A stretch of 64,000 bases of DNA from Photobacterium aphoticum (GTDB lineage: Bacteria > Pseudomonadota > Gammaproteobacteria > Enterobacterales > Vibrionaceae), in the NCBI RefSeq assembly GCF_001029435.1, contig NZ_LDOV01000010.1:310001-374000 (forward strand), read 5' to 3'. Positions 46,171 through 55,704 of this stretch are shown piece by piece. The position numbers and the translations under genes are program-made. Below the pieces are notes generated by a model. It had not been told where the DNA came from, did not search any database, and saw only the letters and a program-made list of their open reading frames with translations. Each line of letters opens with the position of its first letter. Within the stretch, counting starts at the first letter, position 1.

Positions 46171-48042
46171 ATGAATACTGTACGCCTGACTGTTGCTGAA
46201 GCGTTTGCAAAGTACCTTGCAGCACAAATGATTGAAATTAATGGTAAAAAAGAACAACTATTCGGTGCCGCGTTCGCTATTTTTGGCCACGGCAACGTAA
46301 CATGTTTTGGTCAGCAGCTGAAAAATATTGAAGACAAGATCCCGACATGGCGCGGACAGAACGAACAGTCGATGGCGACAGCGGCAATTGCCTACGCTAA
46401 AGCCAACAAGCGTCAGCGCATTGGTATCGCCACCAGCTCTATCGGTCCTGGTGCCACAAACATGGTGACGGCTGCGGGTATCGCGCACACAAACCGTCTG
46501 CCTCTATTACTGATTTCAGGTGATGCTTACGTGAGCCGCTTGCCGGATCCTGTACTCCAGCAGCCTGAAAACTTCGAAGATCCATCAGTCACCTGTAATG
46601 ACACGTTCAAGCCATTAACGCGTTACTGGGATCGTATCGTTTCTCCAACACAGTTGATGCACACCTTGCCACAAGCCCTAGACACCATGCTTGATCCGGC
46701 AACCTGTGGTCCTGTGTTCATCGGTCTGCCACAAGACATTCAAGGCGTCGCGTATGACTACCCTGAAGTGTTCTTTGCAGAGAAAGTACACCGCATTCGT
46801 CGTCCTGAGCCAGAAATGGTTGTGCTGGAAGAAGCGAAAGCCATCCTAGAGAAAGCAGAACGTCCACTGATCATTTCAGGCGGCGGTGTGCATTACTCAG
46901 AAGCCACCGATGAGCTAGCGGCATTTGCAGCGAAACACAATATCCCAGTGGTAGAGACCATTGCCGGTCGTGCCACCATGCTACAAGACAACCCACTGAA
47001 CGCCGGTCCTATCGGGGTAACGGGTTCAGATTCAGCGAACTACATGGCAGGCCATGCGGATGTGGTACTGGCAATCGGTACGCGTCTACAAGACTTCACC
47101 ACCGGTTCTTGGTCTGTATTCCGCAACCCAGACATGAAGCTGATCAGCATCAACGTGGCGAAATTCGACGCGGTGAAACACATGTCTTACCCAGTACTGG
47201 GCGATGCACGCACTTGTATGACTAAGTTGTCTGCACTGTTGGGTGACTGGCGTTCAGGCCAAGAGTGGGCAGACACAGCGAAAGAACAAGCTGACGAGTG
47301 GAAAGCGCTGGTTCAGCGTCGTACCCACCCACAAGAAGGTGACCTACTACCAGGCACGTCTTCTTACGCAGAAGTGATCGGTAAGTTGAACGTTTCCATG
47401 GAACCGGGCGACACCGTACTGACCGCAGCAGGTGGTCTACCTGCAGAGCTAGCCATGAACTGGCAGAACTACCAAATCGGTAAGTTCGATATCGAGTTCG
47501 GTTTCTCTTGCATGGGCTACGAAATCGCTGGTGGCTGGGGTGCGAAAATCGCTAATCCGGATCACGATGTGGTGGTGCTAGTGGGTGACGGCTCTTACAT
47601 GATCCAGAACTCTGACATCTACTCATCTGTTCTGACTGGCCACAAGATGATTGTGGTGGTATGTGACAACGGTGGTTTCGCGGTTATCAACAAACTACAG
47701 AACAACACCGGTAACGAGTCGTTCAACAACTTGTTGTCTGACTGCCGCCGTCCAGCAGGTGAACTGGCACGCGTTGACTTCGCGAAACACGCAGAAGCAC
47801 AAGGCGCGATCAGTGAGAAGCTGACCTCTATTGACCAGTTCGACGCTGCCTTCGCCCGTGCGAAAGAAGCTGACCGTACGTACGTGATTGTTGTCGACAT
47901 CGACCCAGTATCCCCAATGGCATGGTCGAAGTGTGATTGCTGGTGGGAAGTGGGTCTGCCTGAAGTGACGCGCAACGAACATACCGCAGCGAAAGTCGCT
48001 GACTGGGAAGAAGGCCGTGCACACCAGCGTCGCGGTGTATAA
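46171..48042 (+). CDS. iolD: Trihydroxycyclohexane-1,2-dione hydrolase IolD
   Basis: 623 aa. Thiamine-diphosphate enzyme: N-terminal catalytic Glu region (RGQNEQSMATAAIAYAKA), the central domain, and the TPP motif beginning VGDGSYMIQNSDIY and ending CDNGGF. It opens the ring of 3D-trihydroxycyclohexane-1,2-dione to 5-deoxy-D-glucuronate. The start at 46171 follows GAGGAAG; the longer frame from 46120 has none. Follows iolE by 125 bases. Confidence 0.95.
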   Translation: MNTVRLTVAEAFAKYLAAQMIEINGKKEQLFGAAFAIFGHGNVTCFGQQLKNIEDKIPTWRGQNEQSMATAAIAYAKANKRQRIGIATSSIGPGATNMVTAAGIAHTNRLPLLLISGDAYVSRLPDPVLQQPENFEDPSVTCNDTFKPLTRYWDRIVSPTQLMHTLPQALDTMLDPATCGPVFIGLPQDIQGVAYDYPEVFFAEKVHRIRRPEPEMVVLEEAKAILEKAERPLIISGGGVHYSEATDELAAFAAKHNIPVVETIAGRATMLQDNPLNAGPIGVTGSDSANYMAGHADVVLAIGTRLQDFTTGSWSVFRNPDMKLISINVAKFDAVKHMSYPVLGDARTCMTKLSALLGDWRSGQEWADTAKEQADEWKALVQRRTHPQEGDLLPGTSSYAEVIGKLNVSMEPGDTVLTAAGGLPAELAMNWQNYQIGKFDIEFGFSCMGYEIAGGWGAKIANPDHDVVVLVGDGSYMIQNSDIYSSVLTGHKMIVVVCDNGGFAVINKLQNNTGNESFNNLLSDCRRPAGELARVDFAKHAEAQGAISEKLTSIDQFDAAFARAKEADRTYVIVVDIDPVSPMAWSKCDCWWEVGLPEVTRNEHTAAKVADWEEGRAHQRRGV

Positions 48043-48176
48043 CCCGACCAATGAACCTCATTTGACGCTGAACTGCGTCAATAAAGAATAACGAATTACT
48101 TATCCAATAATCAGTGCAGGTATGTCGGTACACCCTACAACGCATCCCACCGGGATACCTGCCAAGGAGCAAAGCT

Positions 48177-49352
48177 ATGTTTAATGAAGAACGCCATTTT
48201 GAACAACCAATCCGCTGGGCAATGGTCGGCGGTGGCCGTGGCAGCCAGATCGGTTACTCACACCGTAACGCGGCTCAACGCGATGGTCTGTTCAAGCTAG
48301 TTGCTGGTGCCTTCGACCTTGATCCAGAACGTTGCCGTGATTTCGGTACCAACCTTGGCCTAGCGGCTGACCGTTGCTACAGCAACTACAAAGAAATGTT
48401 TGAAGCAGAAGCGCAGCGTGAAGACGGTATCCAGGCAGTTTCTATCGCCACACCAAACTCAACACACTACGAAATCTGTAAAGCCGCGCTAGAAGCGAAC
48501 CTACACGTGGTATGTGAAAAACCAATCACGTTCACCACTGAAGAAGCGGAAGAGCTGAAAGTATTGGCCGCACAGAAAAACCGCGTAATCGGCGTGATGT
48601 ACGGTTACTCAGGCTTCCCAATGGTGCAGCAGGCACGCGAAATGGTGAAGCGTGGTGACTTGGGTGAAATCCGTGTTATCAACATGCAGTTCGCACACGG
48701 CTTCCACAACGAAGAATACGAAAAGAATGACCCAGGTCTGAAGTGGCGTGTAAGCCCACAGGTATCAGGCCCAACGTATGTACTGGGTGATATCGGTACT
48801 CACGCATTCTACCTATGCGAAGTGATGACAGATCTTGAAATCGACCGTCTGTCTTGTATGCGCCAGAGCTTCATTAAGTCTCGTACGCCGCTAGAAGATA
48901 ACGCACACGTAATGATGGAATTCAAAGGCGGTGCAGTTGGCACACTTTGGGCATCAGCGGTTAACGCAGGCTCTATGCACCAGCAGAAGATCCGCATCGT
49001 AGGCTCTAAAGCGTCTATCGAATGGTGGGATGAGCAGCCTAACCAATTGCGTTACGAAGTGCAGGGCGAAGCGGCACGTATTCTTGAGCGTGGCATGGGC
49101 TACTTGCATCAAGATGCAGCCGGTGTTGCGTCAAACCGTGTTGGCGGTGGCCACGCAGAAGGTTACTTCGAGTCTTGGGCAAACCTTTACCACCGTTTCG
49201 CACTGGCCTTCGACGCAGCAAACCGTGACGACCAGGAAGCACTTGCGAACATTTGGTTCCCAGGCATTGATGCAGGGATCGAAGGGGTACGTTTGTGTGA
49301 GAAATGTGTTGAGTCTGCTGACCAGAACTCAGCATGGGTACAGTACAAGTAA
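48177..49352 (+). CDS. Gfo/Idh/MocA oxidoreductase in the inositol cluster
   Basis: 391 aa from ATG 48177, with AAGGAG nine bases upstream. NAD-binding MVGGGRGSQIGY at residues about 14-25, and the conserved EKP (VVCEKPIT). The second domain contains GDIGTHAFYLCE with the catalytic-type His. Between iolD and iolC, so a second cyclitol dehydrogenase is most likely, for instance for scyllo-inositol or another inositol isomer, distinct from iolG at 55705. Exact substrate not shown by the sequence. Confidence 0.85.
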   Translation: MFNEERHFEQPIRWAMVGGGRGSQIGYSHRNAAQRDGLFKLVAGAFDLDPERCRDFGTNLGLAADRCYSNYKEMFEAEAQREDGIQAVSIATPNSTHYEICKAALEANLHVVCEKPITFTTEEAEELKVLAAQKNRVIGVMYGYSGFPMVQQAREMVKRGDLGEIRVINMQFAHGFHNEEYEKNDPGLKWRVSPQVSGPTYVLGDIGTHAFYLCEVMTDLEIDRLSCMRQSFIKSRTPLEDNAHVMMEFKGGAVGTLWASAVNAGSMHQQKIRIVGSKASIEWWDEQPNQLRYEVQGEAARILERGMGYLHQDAAGVASNRVGGGHAEGYFESWANLYHRFALAFDAANRDDQEALANIWFPGIDAGIEGVRLCEKCVESADQNSAWVQYK

Positions 49353-49364
49353 TAGGACCTTACC

Positions 49365-50360
49365 ATGACAAAGATTGCACTTCAGCAAGATCGTAAGCTG
49401 GATGCCATCGTGTTAGGTCGCGCGGGCGTGGATCTCTACGCCCGTGAATCCAACACGGACATGGCTGACATCACTGGGTTTAACAAGTTCGTCGGCGGGT
49501 CGGCAGCCAATATTGCCGTCGCTATCAACAGACTGGGCGGTAAAGTCGGGTTTATTGGTTGTGTGGCTGATGATGCATTCGGTGGTTACGTTAAACAATA
49601 CATGTCAGGTCAGGGTATCAACCTGGATGGCATGATGACAGACAACTCAGGTTCTCGCACGTCGGTGGCGTTTACTGAGATGAAACCAAGCGACTGTACG
49701 GTACTGATTTACCGTAACAAAGCCTCTGACCTGACACTGAAACCAGAGCAGGTGAGCGCAGAATACATCGCCAACAGCAAAGTGTTGGTGGTAACCGGTA
49801 CGGCGCTGTCTGAAAGCCCAAGCCGTGAAGCAACGATTCTGGCGATGCAGCATGCACGTCGCAGCAACACACTGGTGGTGTTGGATGTGGACTACCGTCC
49901 GTACTCCTGGCGCACCGATGTGGATGCTTCCATTTACTACGGGATTGCCGCCGGTCTGTCAGACATCGTGATTGGTAACCGTGAAGAATTCGACATGATG
50001 GAAACCGTACTGGCCCCGGGCAATAAAGATGACGATGCCACGGCTGCCCGTTTCCTTCATGAAAACACGCAAGTGGTGGTGATCAAAGCCGGTGAGTTCG
50101 GCTCTAAAGTGTACTGCCGTGATGGTTACAAGTTCCAGCAAGGTATCTTCCGCGTGGACGTACAGAAGCCATTCGGTTCAGGTGACTCTTTTGCCGGCGG
50201 CTTGATTTGGACACTGGTGAACGGTGGCGAACTGGAAGATGGCGTGAAGCACGGCTCAGCGGCTGCCGCCATCAACGTGAGTGGCAACAGCTGCACCGAA
50301 GCGATGCCCACCAAAGAGCAGTTATTCGATTTTATTGAGACCAGAGAGCAAAGCCTTTAA
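49365..50360 (+). CDS. iolC: 5-dehydro-2-deoxygluconokinase IolC (single-domain type)
   Basis: 331 aa PfkB-family kinase. It has the N-terminal signature VGGSAANIAVAINRLGG, SGTAL-like VTGTALSESPSREA, LDVDYRPYSW and the catalytic FGSGDSFAGGL. This is the compact, Bacillus-like IolC without a fused aldolase. It phosphorylates 2-deoxy-5-keto-gluconate. Twelve bases after the oxidoreductase. A different IolC begins at 62398. Confidence 0.92.
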   Translation: MTKIALQQDRKLDAIVLGRAGVDLYARESNTDMADITGFNKFVGGSAANIAVAINRLGGKVGFIGCVADDAFGGYVKQYMSGQGINLDGMMTDNSGSRTSVAFTEMKPSDCTVLIYRNKASDLTLKPEQVSAEYIANSKVLVVTGTALSESPSREATILAMQHARRSNTLVVLDVDYRPYSWRTDVDASIYYGIAAGLSDIVIGNREEFDMMETVLAPGNKDDDATAARFLHENTQVVVIKAGEFGSKVYCRDGYKFQQGIFRVDVQKPFGSGDSFAGGLIWTLVNGGELEDGVKHGSAAAAINVSGNSCTEAMPTKEQLFDFIETREQSL

Positions 50361-50401
50361 TTCATTTATCTAACGATAACAGGGTGTGATTAAAGGATTT
50401 T

Positions 50402-50476
50402 AGGTCCGACCGGGCCAGTATTAGCCGCTAACACGTTTAGAAGTGACATACATACCATCGAGGCCCGGTTTTTTTA
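50402..50476 (+). terminator. Long-loop terminator between iolC and iolB
   Basis: ACCGGGCC (50409-50416) pairs with GGCCCGGT (50462-50469), followed by TTTTTT. The 45-base loop contains TAGC-CG-CTA. It would divide or attenuate the iol transcript before iolB. Confidence 0.7.
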
Positions 50477-50577
50477 TTCTCATGATGACCCTAACGACAA
50501 CAACGACTATTCAATCATTTTAAGCGCTGGACTGGCTACTCAAGACAAGAAAGGCAGGGCAGTGAGGAGAAAGTAAC

Positions 50578-51447
50578 ATGGGTAAGCATATCCCTCCATT
50601 TGATAATAAAAACCAACCTATTATCGATGCCAACGATGAAGTGACACCATTGTGTTATTTCAATCAGGTGTACTTAAACCAGGGTGAATCACACACGCAT
50701 TTTGTAGAAGGCTACGAAACGGTGATTGTACTGGGTGGCGGTACCTGTTCGATCAAAGTCACCAAAGACGACAACACCGTGGTGTTCGACAACATCGGTC
50801 AGCGTAAATCGGTATGGGAAGGCAACCCTGAATCTGTTTACGTGCCACTGGGCTACACCGCAGAAATCGAATGTGTGAGTGACCGCGCTGACATCATGAT
50901 TGCCGGTGGTCGCTTTGAAGAGTCGCTGGAGCCATTCTGCTCGCGTCAGGAAGAAGTCGATATCGTTCAGTACGGTTCAGACGAAACCAAAACACACCGT
51001 AAAATCAAACACGTATTGGGTCAGTCAAACGCAGACAAGCGTGGCCGTTTGTTAGTGAGCGAACTATTCACAGTAGGCGCAGGCGGTTGGTCAGGTTTCC
51101 CTCCTCACAAGCACGATGAAGATCGCGTGAAAGAAGACGGCAGCAAAGAAACACTTTATGAGGAAGTGTACCAGTTCCGCTTTAACCCAGACTTCGGTTT
51201 CGGTGCGCAGTTCTTGTATGAACACGAAGACGATTTCGGCCCGGTTTATCATGTACGCACAGGCTCAGTGATTGCGATTGATAAAGGCTACCACCCAAGC
51301 GTGGCAGCACCAGGCTACGAGATGTACTACTTCACTATCATTGTGGGTAAAACGTCTAAGTCGTTAGTTCAGCACTTTGACCCGCACCACGAGTACCAAG
51401 TGCACACCATTCCAGGCATCAAGGATATGATTGCCAAGTTCAAATAA
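50578..51447 (+). CDS. iolB: 5-deoxy-glucuronate isomerase IolB
   Basis: 289 aa, two-cupin KduI/IolB family. Metal-type residues lie in GESHTHFVEGYETVIVLGGG and in FPPHKHDEDR, and the C-terminal half carries YHPSVAAPGYEMYYF. It converts 5-deoxy-D-glucuronate to 2-deoxy-5-keto-gluconate. AGGAG in GTGAGGAGAAAGTAAC precedes the ATG. Eleven bases from iolJ. Confidence 0.95.
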   Translation: MGKHIPPFDNKNQPIIDANDEVTPLCYFNQVYLNQGESHTHFVEGYETVIVLGGGTCSIKVTKDDNTVVFDNIGQRKSVWEGNPESVYVPLGYTAEIECVSDRADIMIAGGRFEESLEPFCSRQEEVDIVQYGSDETKTHRKIKHVLGQSNADKRGRLLVSELFTVGAGGWSGFPPHKHDEDRVKEDGSKETLYEEVYQFRFNPDFGFGAQFLYEHEDDFGPVYHVRTGSVIAIDKGYHPSVAAPGYEMYYFTIIVGKTSKSLVQHFDPHHEYQVHTIPGIKDMIAKFK

Positions 51448-51458
51448 GGAAGTGAGTT

Positions 51459-52286
51459 ATGCTTGTTAACCTAAAGGATTTATTGCCTGACGCTGCGGCG
51501 TCACAGTATGCCGTCCCTTGCTTCAACGTGTTTGGTTATGAAGATGCCAAAGCAGTTGTGGAAGCGGCAGAAGAAGTGGGCAAAGCCGTGATTCTGGCGT
51601 GTAACAAAGATGTGGTGGATTTCTTCGGTGTGGAAACGGCGGCAGCGATGTTCTTGCAACTGGCCCGTGAAAGCAGTGTACCTGTGTGTTTGCACCTGGA
51701 TCACACGTACGAAGAAGAGATTGTGTTCCGTGCACTGAAAGCCGGTTTTAGCTCTGTGATGTTTGATGGCTCTCAGCTACCGCTGGAAGAAAATATCGCT
51801 CGTACCCGTAAAGTGGCGGATGTGGCGCATGCACTGGGTGCGTCTGTAGAGGGTGAGATTGGTTCGGTACCTTATGATGAAGGTCGTGACCACATTAAAT
51901 CTATCTACACCACACCGGAAGATGCAGCACGTTATGCGAACGAAAGTGGCGCAGACTGTGTGGCGATTTCAGTGGGTAACGTACACCGCCTGACGGAGCC
52001 AACGTGTACCATCGATTTTGGCTTGCTGGATCAGATTGCTCATGAAGTGTCTTTACCACTTGTGATTCACGGTTCCAGTGGTATTCGCGATGAAGATATG
52101 CAACTGCTGAAACAAACCCGCGTATCGAAATTCAATATCGGGACCTGTTTGCGTCAGGCACTTGGTCACAACTTGCGCGATTACATGAATAACGAGCCAG
52201 AGAAATTTGACCGTATCTATTTCATGAAAAAAGCGATGCCGCATGTGAAGCAAGAAGCAATTCGCAACTTCCAGTTATTGTCATAG
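51459..52286 (+). CDS. iolJ: 2-deoxy-5-keto-gluconate-6-phosphate aldolase, IolJ-like
   Basis: 275 aa class II (zinc) fructose-bisphosphate-aldolase family: HLDHTYEEE with zinc-ligand histidine, VEGEIGSVPYDE, GNVHRLTEP and VIHGSSGI. Placement after iolB and iolC points to the IolJ function, cleaving the phosphorylated product to malonate semialdehyde and DHAP. A different aldolase domain is fused to the kinase at 62398. AAGGAAG is the ribosome site. Confidence 0.88.
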   Translation: MLVNLKDLLPDAAASQYAVPCFNVFGYEDAKAVVEAAEEVGKAVILACNKDVVDFFGVETAAAMFLQLARESSVPVCLHLDHTYEEEIVFRALKAGFSSVMFDGSQLPLEENIARTRKVADVAHALGASVEGEIGSVPYDEGRDHIKSIYTTPEDAARYANESGADCVAISVGNVHRLTEPTCTIDFGLLDQIAHEVSLPLVIHGSSGIRDEDMQLLKQTRVSKFNIGTCLRQALGHNLRDYMNNEPEKFDRIYFMKKAMPHVKQEAIRNFQLLS

Positions 52287-52292
52287 AATACT

Positions 52293-52325
52293 CGCCCTTC
52301 AAGTGTTACTACTGCTTGAAGGGCG
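52293..52325 (+). terminator. Strong hairpin after iolJ
   Basis: CGCCCTTCAAG-N11-CTTGAAGGGCG, perfect eleven-base stem, but no T-tract follows. Acts as a stem that may stop or stabilise the message. Confidence 0.55.
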
Positions 52326-52326
52326 G

Positions 52327-52435
52327 TATACCCAAGTGATTTTGAATAAAAAAAGCTTGAATAAAAGAAAGCTTGAAAAAAGTTACCTTAATAAATAAAC
52401 GCCCTGTGGCGGTAAAGTGAGATAACTTGGGTATA
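52327..52435. repeat. Inverted-repeat element, Vibrio-type arms
   Basis: TATACCCAAGT (52327-52337) and ACTTGGGTATA (52425-52435) are perfect inverted arms around 87 bases of AT-rich DNA. CCTTGGGTATA at 12317 is a close match to one arm. I recall similar TATACCCAAGT sequence in Vibrio intergenic regions, but cannot check it here. Confidence 0.55.
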
Positions 52436-52468
52436 TTGTAAGTGTTGCTTTAGAGAGAGGGGCGGCAA

Positions 52469-53305
52469 ATGATGGAAGTTGAAGAAAAAGTGCCGGCTGA
52501 TCTGGACACGTTACGTGAACTGATAGTGAAACGTTACGATGGCCTGAGTCAGCGCCTTCAACAAGTGGCCGATTTTGTCATGGCGCAGCCCATGCTGGTG
52601 GCAGTAGAAACAATGGCAAGCACGGCAGAACAAGCGAATGTGCCGTTATCGACACTCAGCCGTTTTGCCAACACGATGGGGTATTCCGGCTACAGTTCGA
52701 TGCAGGCGATTTTTCGTGATCAATGCTTGAATCGTCCGCGTGATTATAAAGAGCGTGTTCGCAAAGCACGCGCCAAAGAGAACGTGAGCCAAACGTCAGC
52801 CATGGCGATTTTCCAGGACTTTGGTCATGCCAACGTCGAAGCCATGGAAGAGTTACAAATGACAGTGTCACCGCAAAAACTGGAGCGGGCCATGTCACTG
52901 CTGGAAAATGCAGACACGATTTATATTCAGGGCATGCGCCGCGCGTATCCGGTTGCTTTCTATCTGTGGTATGCCTTGATGAAGTCGGATAACAACGTGG
53001 TGTTGCTGGACGATCACGGTGGCATGCTGACCCCCATGACACGTCGTATGACCGAGAAAGATGTGTTAGTGACGGTCACATACAGCCCGTATGCGCCAGA
53101 AACCAGTGAACTGATTGATATTGCCCATAACAAAGGCGTGCCGATTGTGGCTATCACAGACGATCAAATGATGGCGCAAGGCAATAAAATGGAAGTGTGC
53201 TTTGAAGTGAAAGAAGGGGAAGTCATGGGTTTCCGTTCGTTAAGTAGCTCCATGTATTTAGCACAAACCTTGGCCGTCAGCCTGATGTGCCAAGAAGTGA
53301 AATAA
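52469..53305 (+). CDS. RpiR-family regulator 1
   Basis: 278 aa. N-terminal RpiR helix-turn-helix (residues about 15-95, STLSRFANTMGYSGYSSMQA) and a C-terminal SIS phosphosugar-binding domain (about 130-265, IYIQGMRRAYPVAFYLWYAL). It is homologous to the regulator at 56818. It likely senses an inositol intermediate, for example 2-deoxy-5-keto-gluconate-6-phosphate as IolR-type RpiR proteins do. GAGAGAGGGGCGG precedes the ATG. ATG 52472 is an alternative start. Confidence 0.88.
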   Translation: MMEVEEKVPADLDTLRELIVKRYDGLSQRLQQVADFVMAQPMLVAVETMASTAEQANVPLSTLSRFANTMGYSGYSSMQAIFRDQCLNRPRDYKERVRKARAKENVSQTSAMAIFQDFGHANVEAMEELQMTVSPQKLERAMSLLENADTIYIQGMRRAYPVAFYLWYALMKSDNNVVLLDDHGGMLTPMTRRMTEKDVLVTVTYSPYAPETSELIDIAHNKGVPIVAITDDQMMAQGNKMEVCFEVKEGEVMGFRSLSSSMYLAQTLAVSLMCQEVK

Positions 53306-53450
53306 CGCACTGCCGAATTCATCGTCAGTCCAATAAATTCAGTCTTTGAATTTCTCGTAACGTCTTATTTTCTTATCTGTAGGCGCCACTATGGTGGCGT
53401 CTGTACTTCTCACTATGTGATGACACCGTGCGTGTCGTTAAGGATAGATT

Positions 53451-54278
53451 ATGCGTTTTGCTCTGCATGGAATGTGTTCGCTTTACAGTAATATTCTCTC
53501 TGATATCCGCTTAGCCAAAGAAACGGGTTATGAGGGTTTAGAAGTACATACCGATAAATTATGGCGTTATTTGGAAGCCGGTTATACCGCACAAATGTTG
53601 AATGAACGTTTGCAGGCGGCAGGCATTGTACCTTCTGCCATCGATATTATCGGCGGCGTGGAGGCCACGACGAAAGACGATCAAAAACGCGTGTTTGAGC
53701 AAACGGAAATACTGTGTCGTGTGGCGAAAGAAATTGGTGCGCCGACCATTCAGCTTAATGCGTTTGAAGGGCTGAATGGTTTATCTGTAGAAGAAAATAT
53801 TCGTCTGACCGCAGCGAACATTCGTAACATTGCCGATATTGGCCGCGAGTACGGTATTCGCTTCCAATACGAAGGTGCGGCTTGGACACCGATTGCCAGC
53901 TTAGATGATTACCACCGTCTGCATGATGCCGTAGGGCGTGATAACTTTGGTTATGTTTTAGATACCTGGCATTTGTGGGCATGCCGTGGCGCGACGCCAG
54001 AACAAGTGGCAAAAGTGGAAAAAGAACGTATTTTCAACGTGCATTTCTCTGACGGTAAACGCCCTGCGGTAGGTGAAGCATGGCCGAATGAGCGCGCTTT
54101 ACGTGGTTATCGTTTAGGCGAAGGGGATATTCCGTTACCAGAGTGGGCTAGCGCAATTTTAGAAACAGGATATGATGGCTTCTGCTCCGGTGAGTTTCTT
54201 AATGATCAGCTTTGGGAAGAAGATCATTACACCCTCGCTGAGCAAATGCTGCAAGGAATGCGTGCATTAGTGAAGTAA
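53451..54278 (+). CDS. TIM-barrel isomerase, IolI/IolH-like
   Basis: 275 aa AP-endonuclease-2-like barrel. MRFALHGMCSLYSNI at the start; metal-type segments EGLEVHTD, FQYEGAAW, LDTWHLWAC, FNVHFSDGK and SGEFLND. The family includes IolI (2-keto-myo-inositol isomerase) and IolH. Placed inside the inositol cluster, it most likely isomerises inososes. Function not proven by sequence. Confidence 0.82.
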   Translation: MRFALHGMCSLYSNILSDIRLAKETGYEGLEVHTDKLWRYLEAGYTAQMLNERLQAAGIVPSAIDIIGGVEATTKDDQKRVFEQTEILCRVAKEIGAPTIQLNAFEGLNGLSVEENIRLTAANIRNIADIGREYGIRFQYEGAAWTPIASLDDYHRLHDAVGRDNFGYVLDTWHLWACRGATPEQVAKVEKERIFNVHFSDGKRPAVGEAWPNERALRGYRLGEGDIPLPEWASAILETGYDGFCSGEFLNDQLWEEDHYTLAEQMLQGMRALVK

Positions 54279-54291
54279 GGAAAAACCGTTA

Positions 54292-54319
54292 ATACCCGGG
54301 CACTTGTTTGCTCGGGTAT
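54292..54319 (+). terminator. Hairpin after the IolI-like gene
   Basis: ATACCCG-N14-CGGGTAT, no T-run. Weak or Rho-assisted termination. Confidence 0.45.
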
Positions 54320-54393
54320 CGTATTTGGATTGATGCATTGAACAGAACTTGTGGAGGCGTTATGCCTCCTTCTTGCTTTAGGAGCGGTAACAT

Positions 54394-55290
54394 ATGCAAC
54401 TAGAACGCCGCGCTGATTTCATTCTTATTGGTACCACGATTCTGGCCGCAGGAGGCTGGGTTTTCTCTAAAGAGGCGATCCAAGGGTTACCGCCTTTCGG
54501 TTTTATCGGCTTGCGCTTTGTCATGGCATCCTTTTTCCTTTTACCGTTTTGTTTTGGCAAGTTCCGAGAAGTGGCAAAAGTCGATATTGGTAAGGCGATG
54601 AGTGCCGGTTTACTACTGGGTTCCGCGTTGTTGATGTGGATTTATGCCATGTCGATTACCCCGACCTTGGGCGAGGGCGCATTCATCATGAGTTTGTCGA
54701 TGCTCTTTGTCCCGCTGGTGGCATGGCCGCTGTTTAAAATCAAACCGCCACGCATTTTCTGGTTGGCATTACCGGTGGCCTTTGCGGGCTTAGCGATGTT
54801 GTCGCTCGGTGGCGTGGCGCAATGGCAATTTTCTCCGAGTCAAGGTTGGTTCTTGGCGGCTGCCGTGATGTTGGCGATTCATTTTAATGTGAACAGCCAG
54901 TTTGCGCGTCGCATGCCAACACTGTTGTTGACCGCATTGCAGTTGTTTGTGACTGGGTGTGTGGGGTTAACAGTTTCACTGCTATTTGAAACCTGGCCGG
55001 AAACCATCAGCATGGAAATTTGGGGATGGTTTACACTCAGCATGTTAGTGGCAACCAGTATCCGCTATGTGATGCAAACCGCCGGGCAAAAACACAGTAC
55101 GCCGGCCAATGCGGCTGTGATCATGATTTTAGAGCCGGTATGGACGGTGGTCCTGAGCGTATTGTGGTATGCCGAGCTAATGCCAATGCATAAAGTCTCA
55201 GGCTGTATCATGATCTTGTTGGCGTTGTTTATTTATCGTGGCGGCCCGTTCTTGCTTAAACGCTTTTATCCGCGTCCAACCGCATCGTAA
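54394..55290 (+). CDS. EamA (DMT superfamily) transporter
   Basis: 298 aa, ten hydrophobic segments in two EamA halves (GLRFVMASFFLLPFCF; MILEPVWTVVLSVLWYAE is the typical end-of-second-half signature). Drug/metabolite transporters export amino acids, sugars or other small molecules. Placed in the inositol island but with no feature that tells the substrate. TTAGGAGCGGTAAC precedes the ATG. Confidence 0.88.
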   Translation: MQLERRADFILIGTTILAAGGWVFSKEAIQGLPPFGFIGLRFVMASFFLLPFCFGKFREVAKVDIGKAMSAGLLLGSALLMWIYAMSITPTLGEGAFIMSLSMLFVPLVAWPLFKIKPPRIFWLALPVAFAGLAMLSLGGVAQWQFSPSQGWFLAAAVMLAIHFNVNSQFARRMPTLLLTALQLFVTGCVGLTVSLLFETWPETISMEIWGWFTLSMLVATSIRYVMQTAGQKHSTPANAAVIMILEPVWTVVLSVLWYAELMPMHKVSGCIMILLALFIYRGGPFLLKRFYPRPTAS

Positions 55291-55313
55291 TCTATTCTGT
55301 GCTTTGTCATGAG

Positions 55314-55343
55314 AAAGAGGCTGTTTTTACGGCCTCTTTTTTT
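55314..55343 (+). terminator. Terminator after the EamA gene
   Basis: AAAGAGGC-N10-GCCTCTTT plus TTTT. Confidence 0.85.
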
Positions 55344-55704
55344 GTTCCTCGCTTTAGCTATTCGACACTTTTAAATAGTTTGTTTGAAATGCCTACCAAA
55401 ATGGTTTTTTATCCCATTTTTGTCCGCGAAAATAGACAAGGAATTAACCACAAAACATGCCAACTTTTATGCTGATTCTAGCGTAATGAGTGAGTTGTTA
55501 TCGCCTCCACAGAATGAACCATTTGTTTCATTAATGCTTTGAAATGATAATTCCATGCCTATAAAATTTTGGTAAATCATCATTGTAAGTCAACGAGATA
55601 GGGCGTTTAAACGCTGCGTTTGCTGCACGATTTATACGCCTTTGGAATTGCGGGTACACCGTACACATCACGTGTACGTCTTCATTTAGACTAAGGAGCA
55701 AGTC
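55344..55704 (+). promoter_or_regulatory. iolG upstream region
   Basis: 360 bases without a gene. It holds a partial type-1 palindrome TGAAATGATAATTCCA at 55540-55555 about 150 bases before the iolG start, and AAGGAG at about 55692 as the iolG ribosome site. Confidence 0.55.

Noticed and set aside
47619-48172. Overlapping minus frames of 114-118 codons
   Set aside because: Antisense to iolD and to the next gene's leader; no family features.
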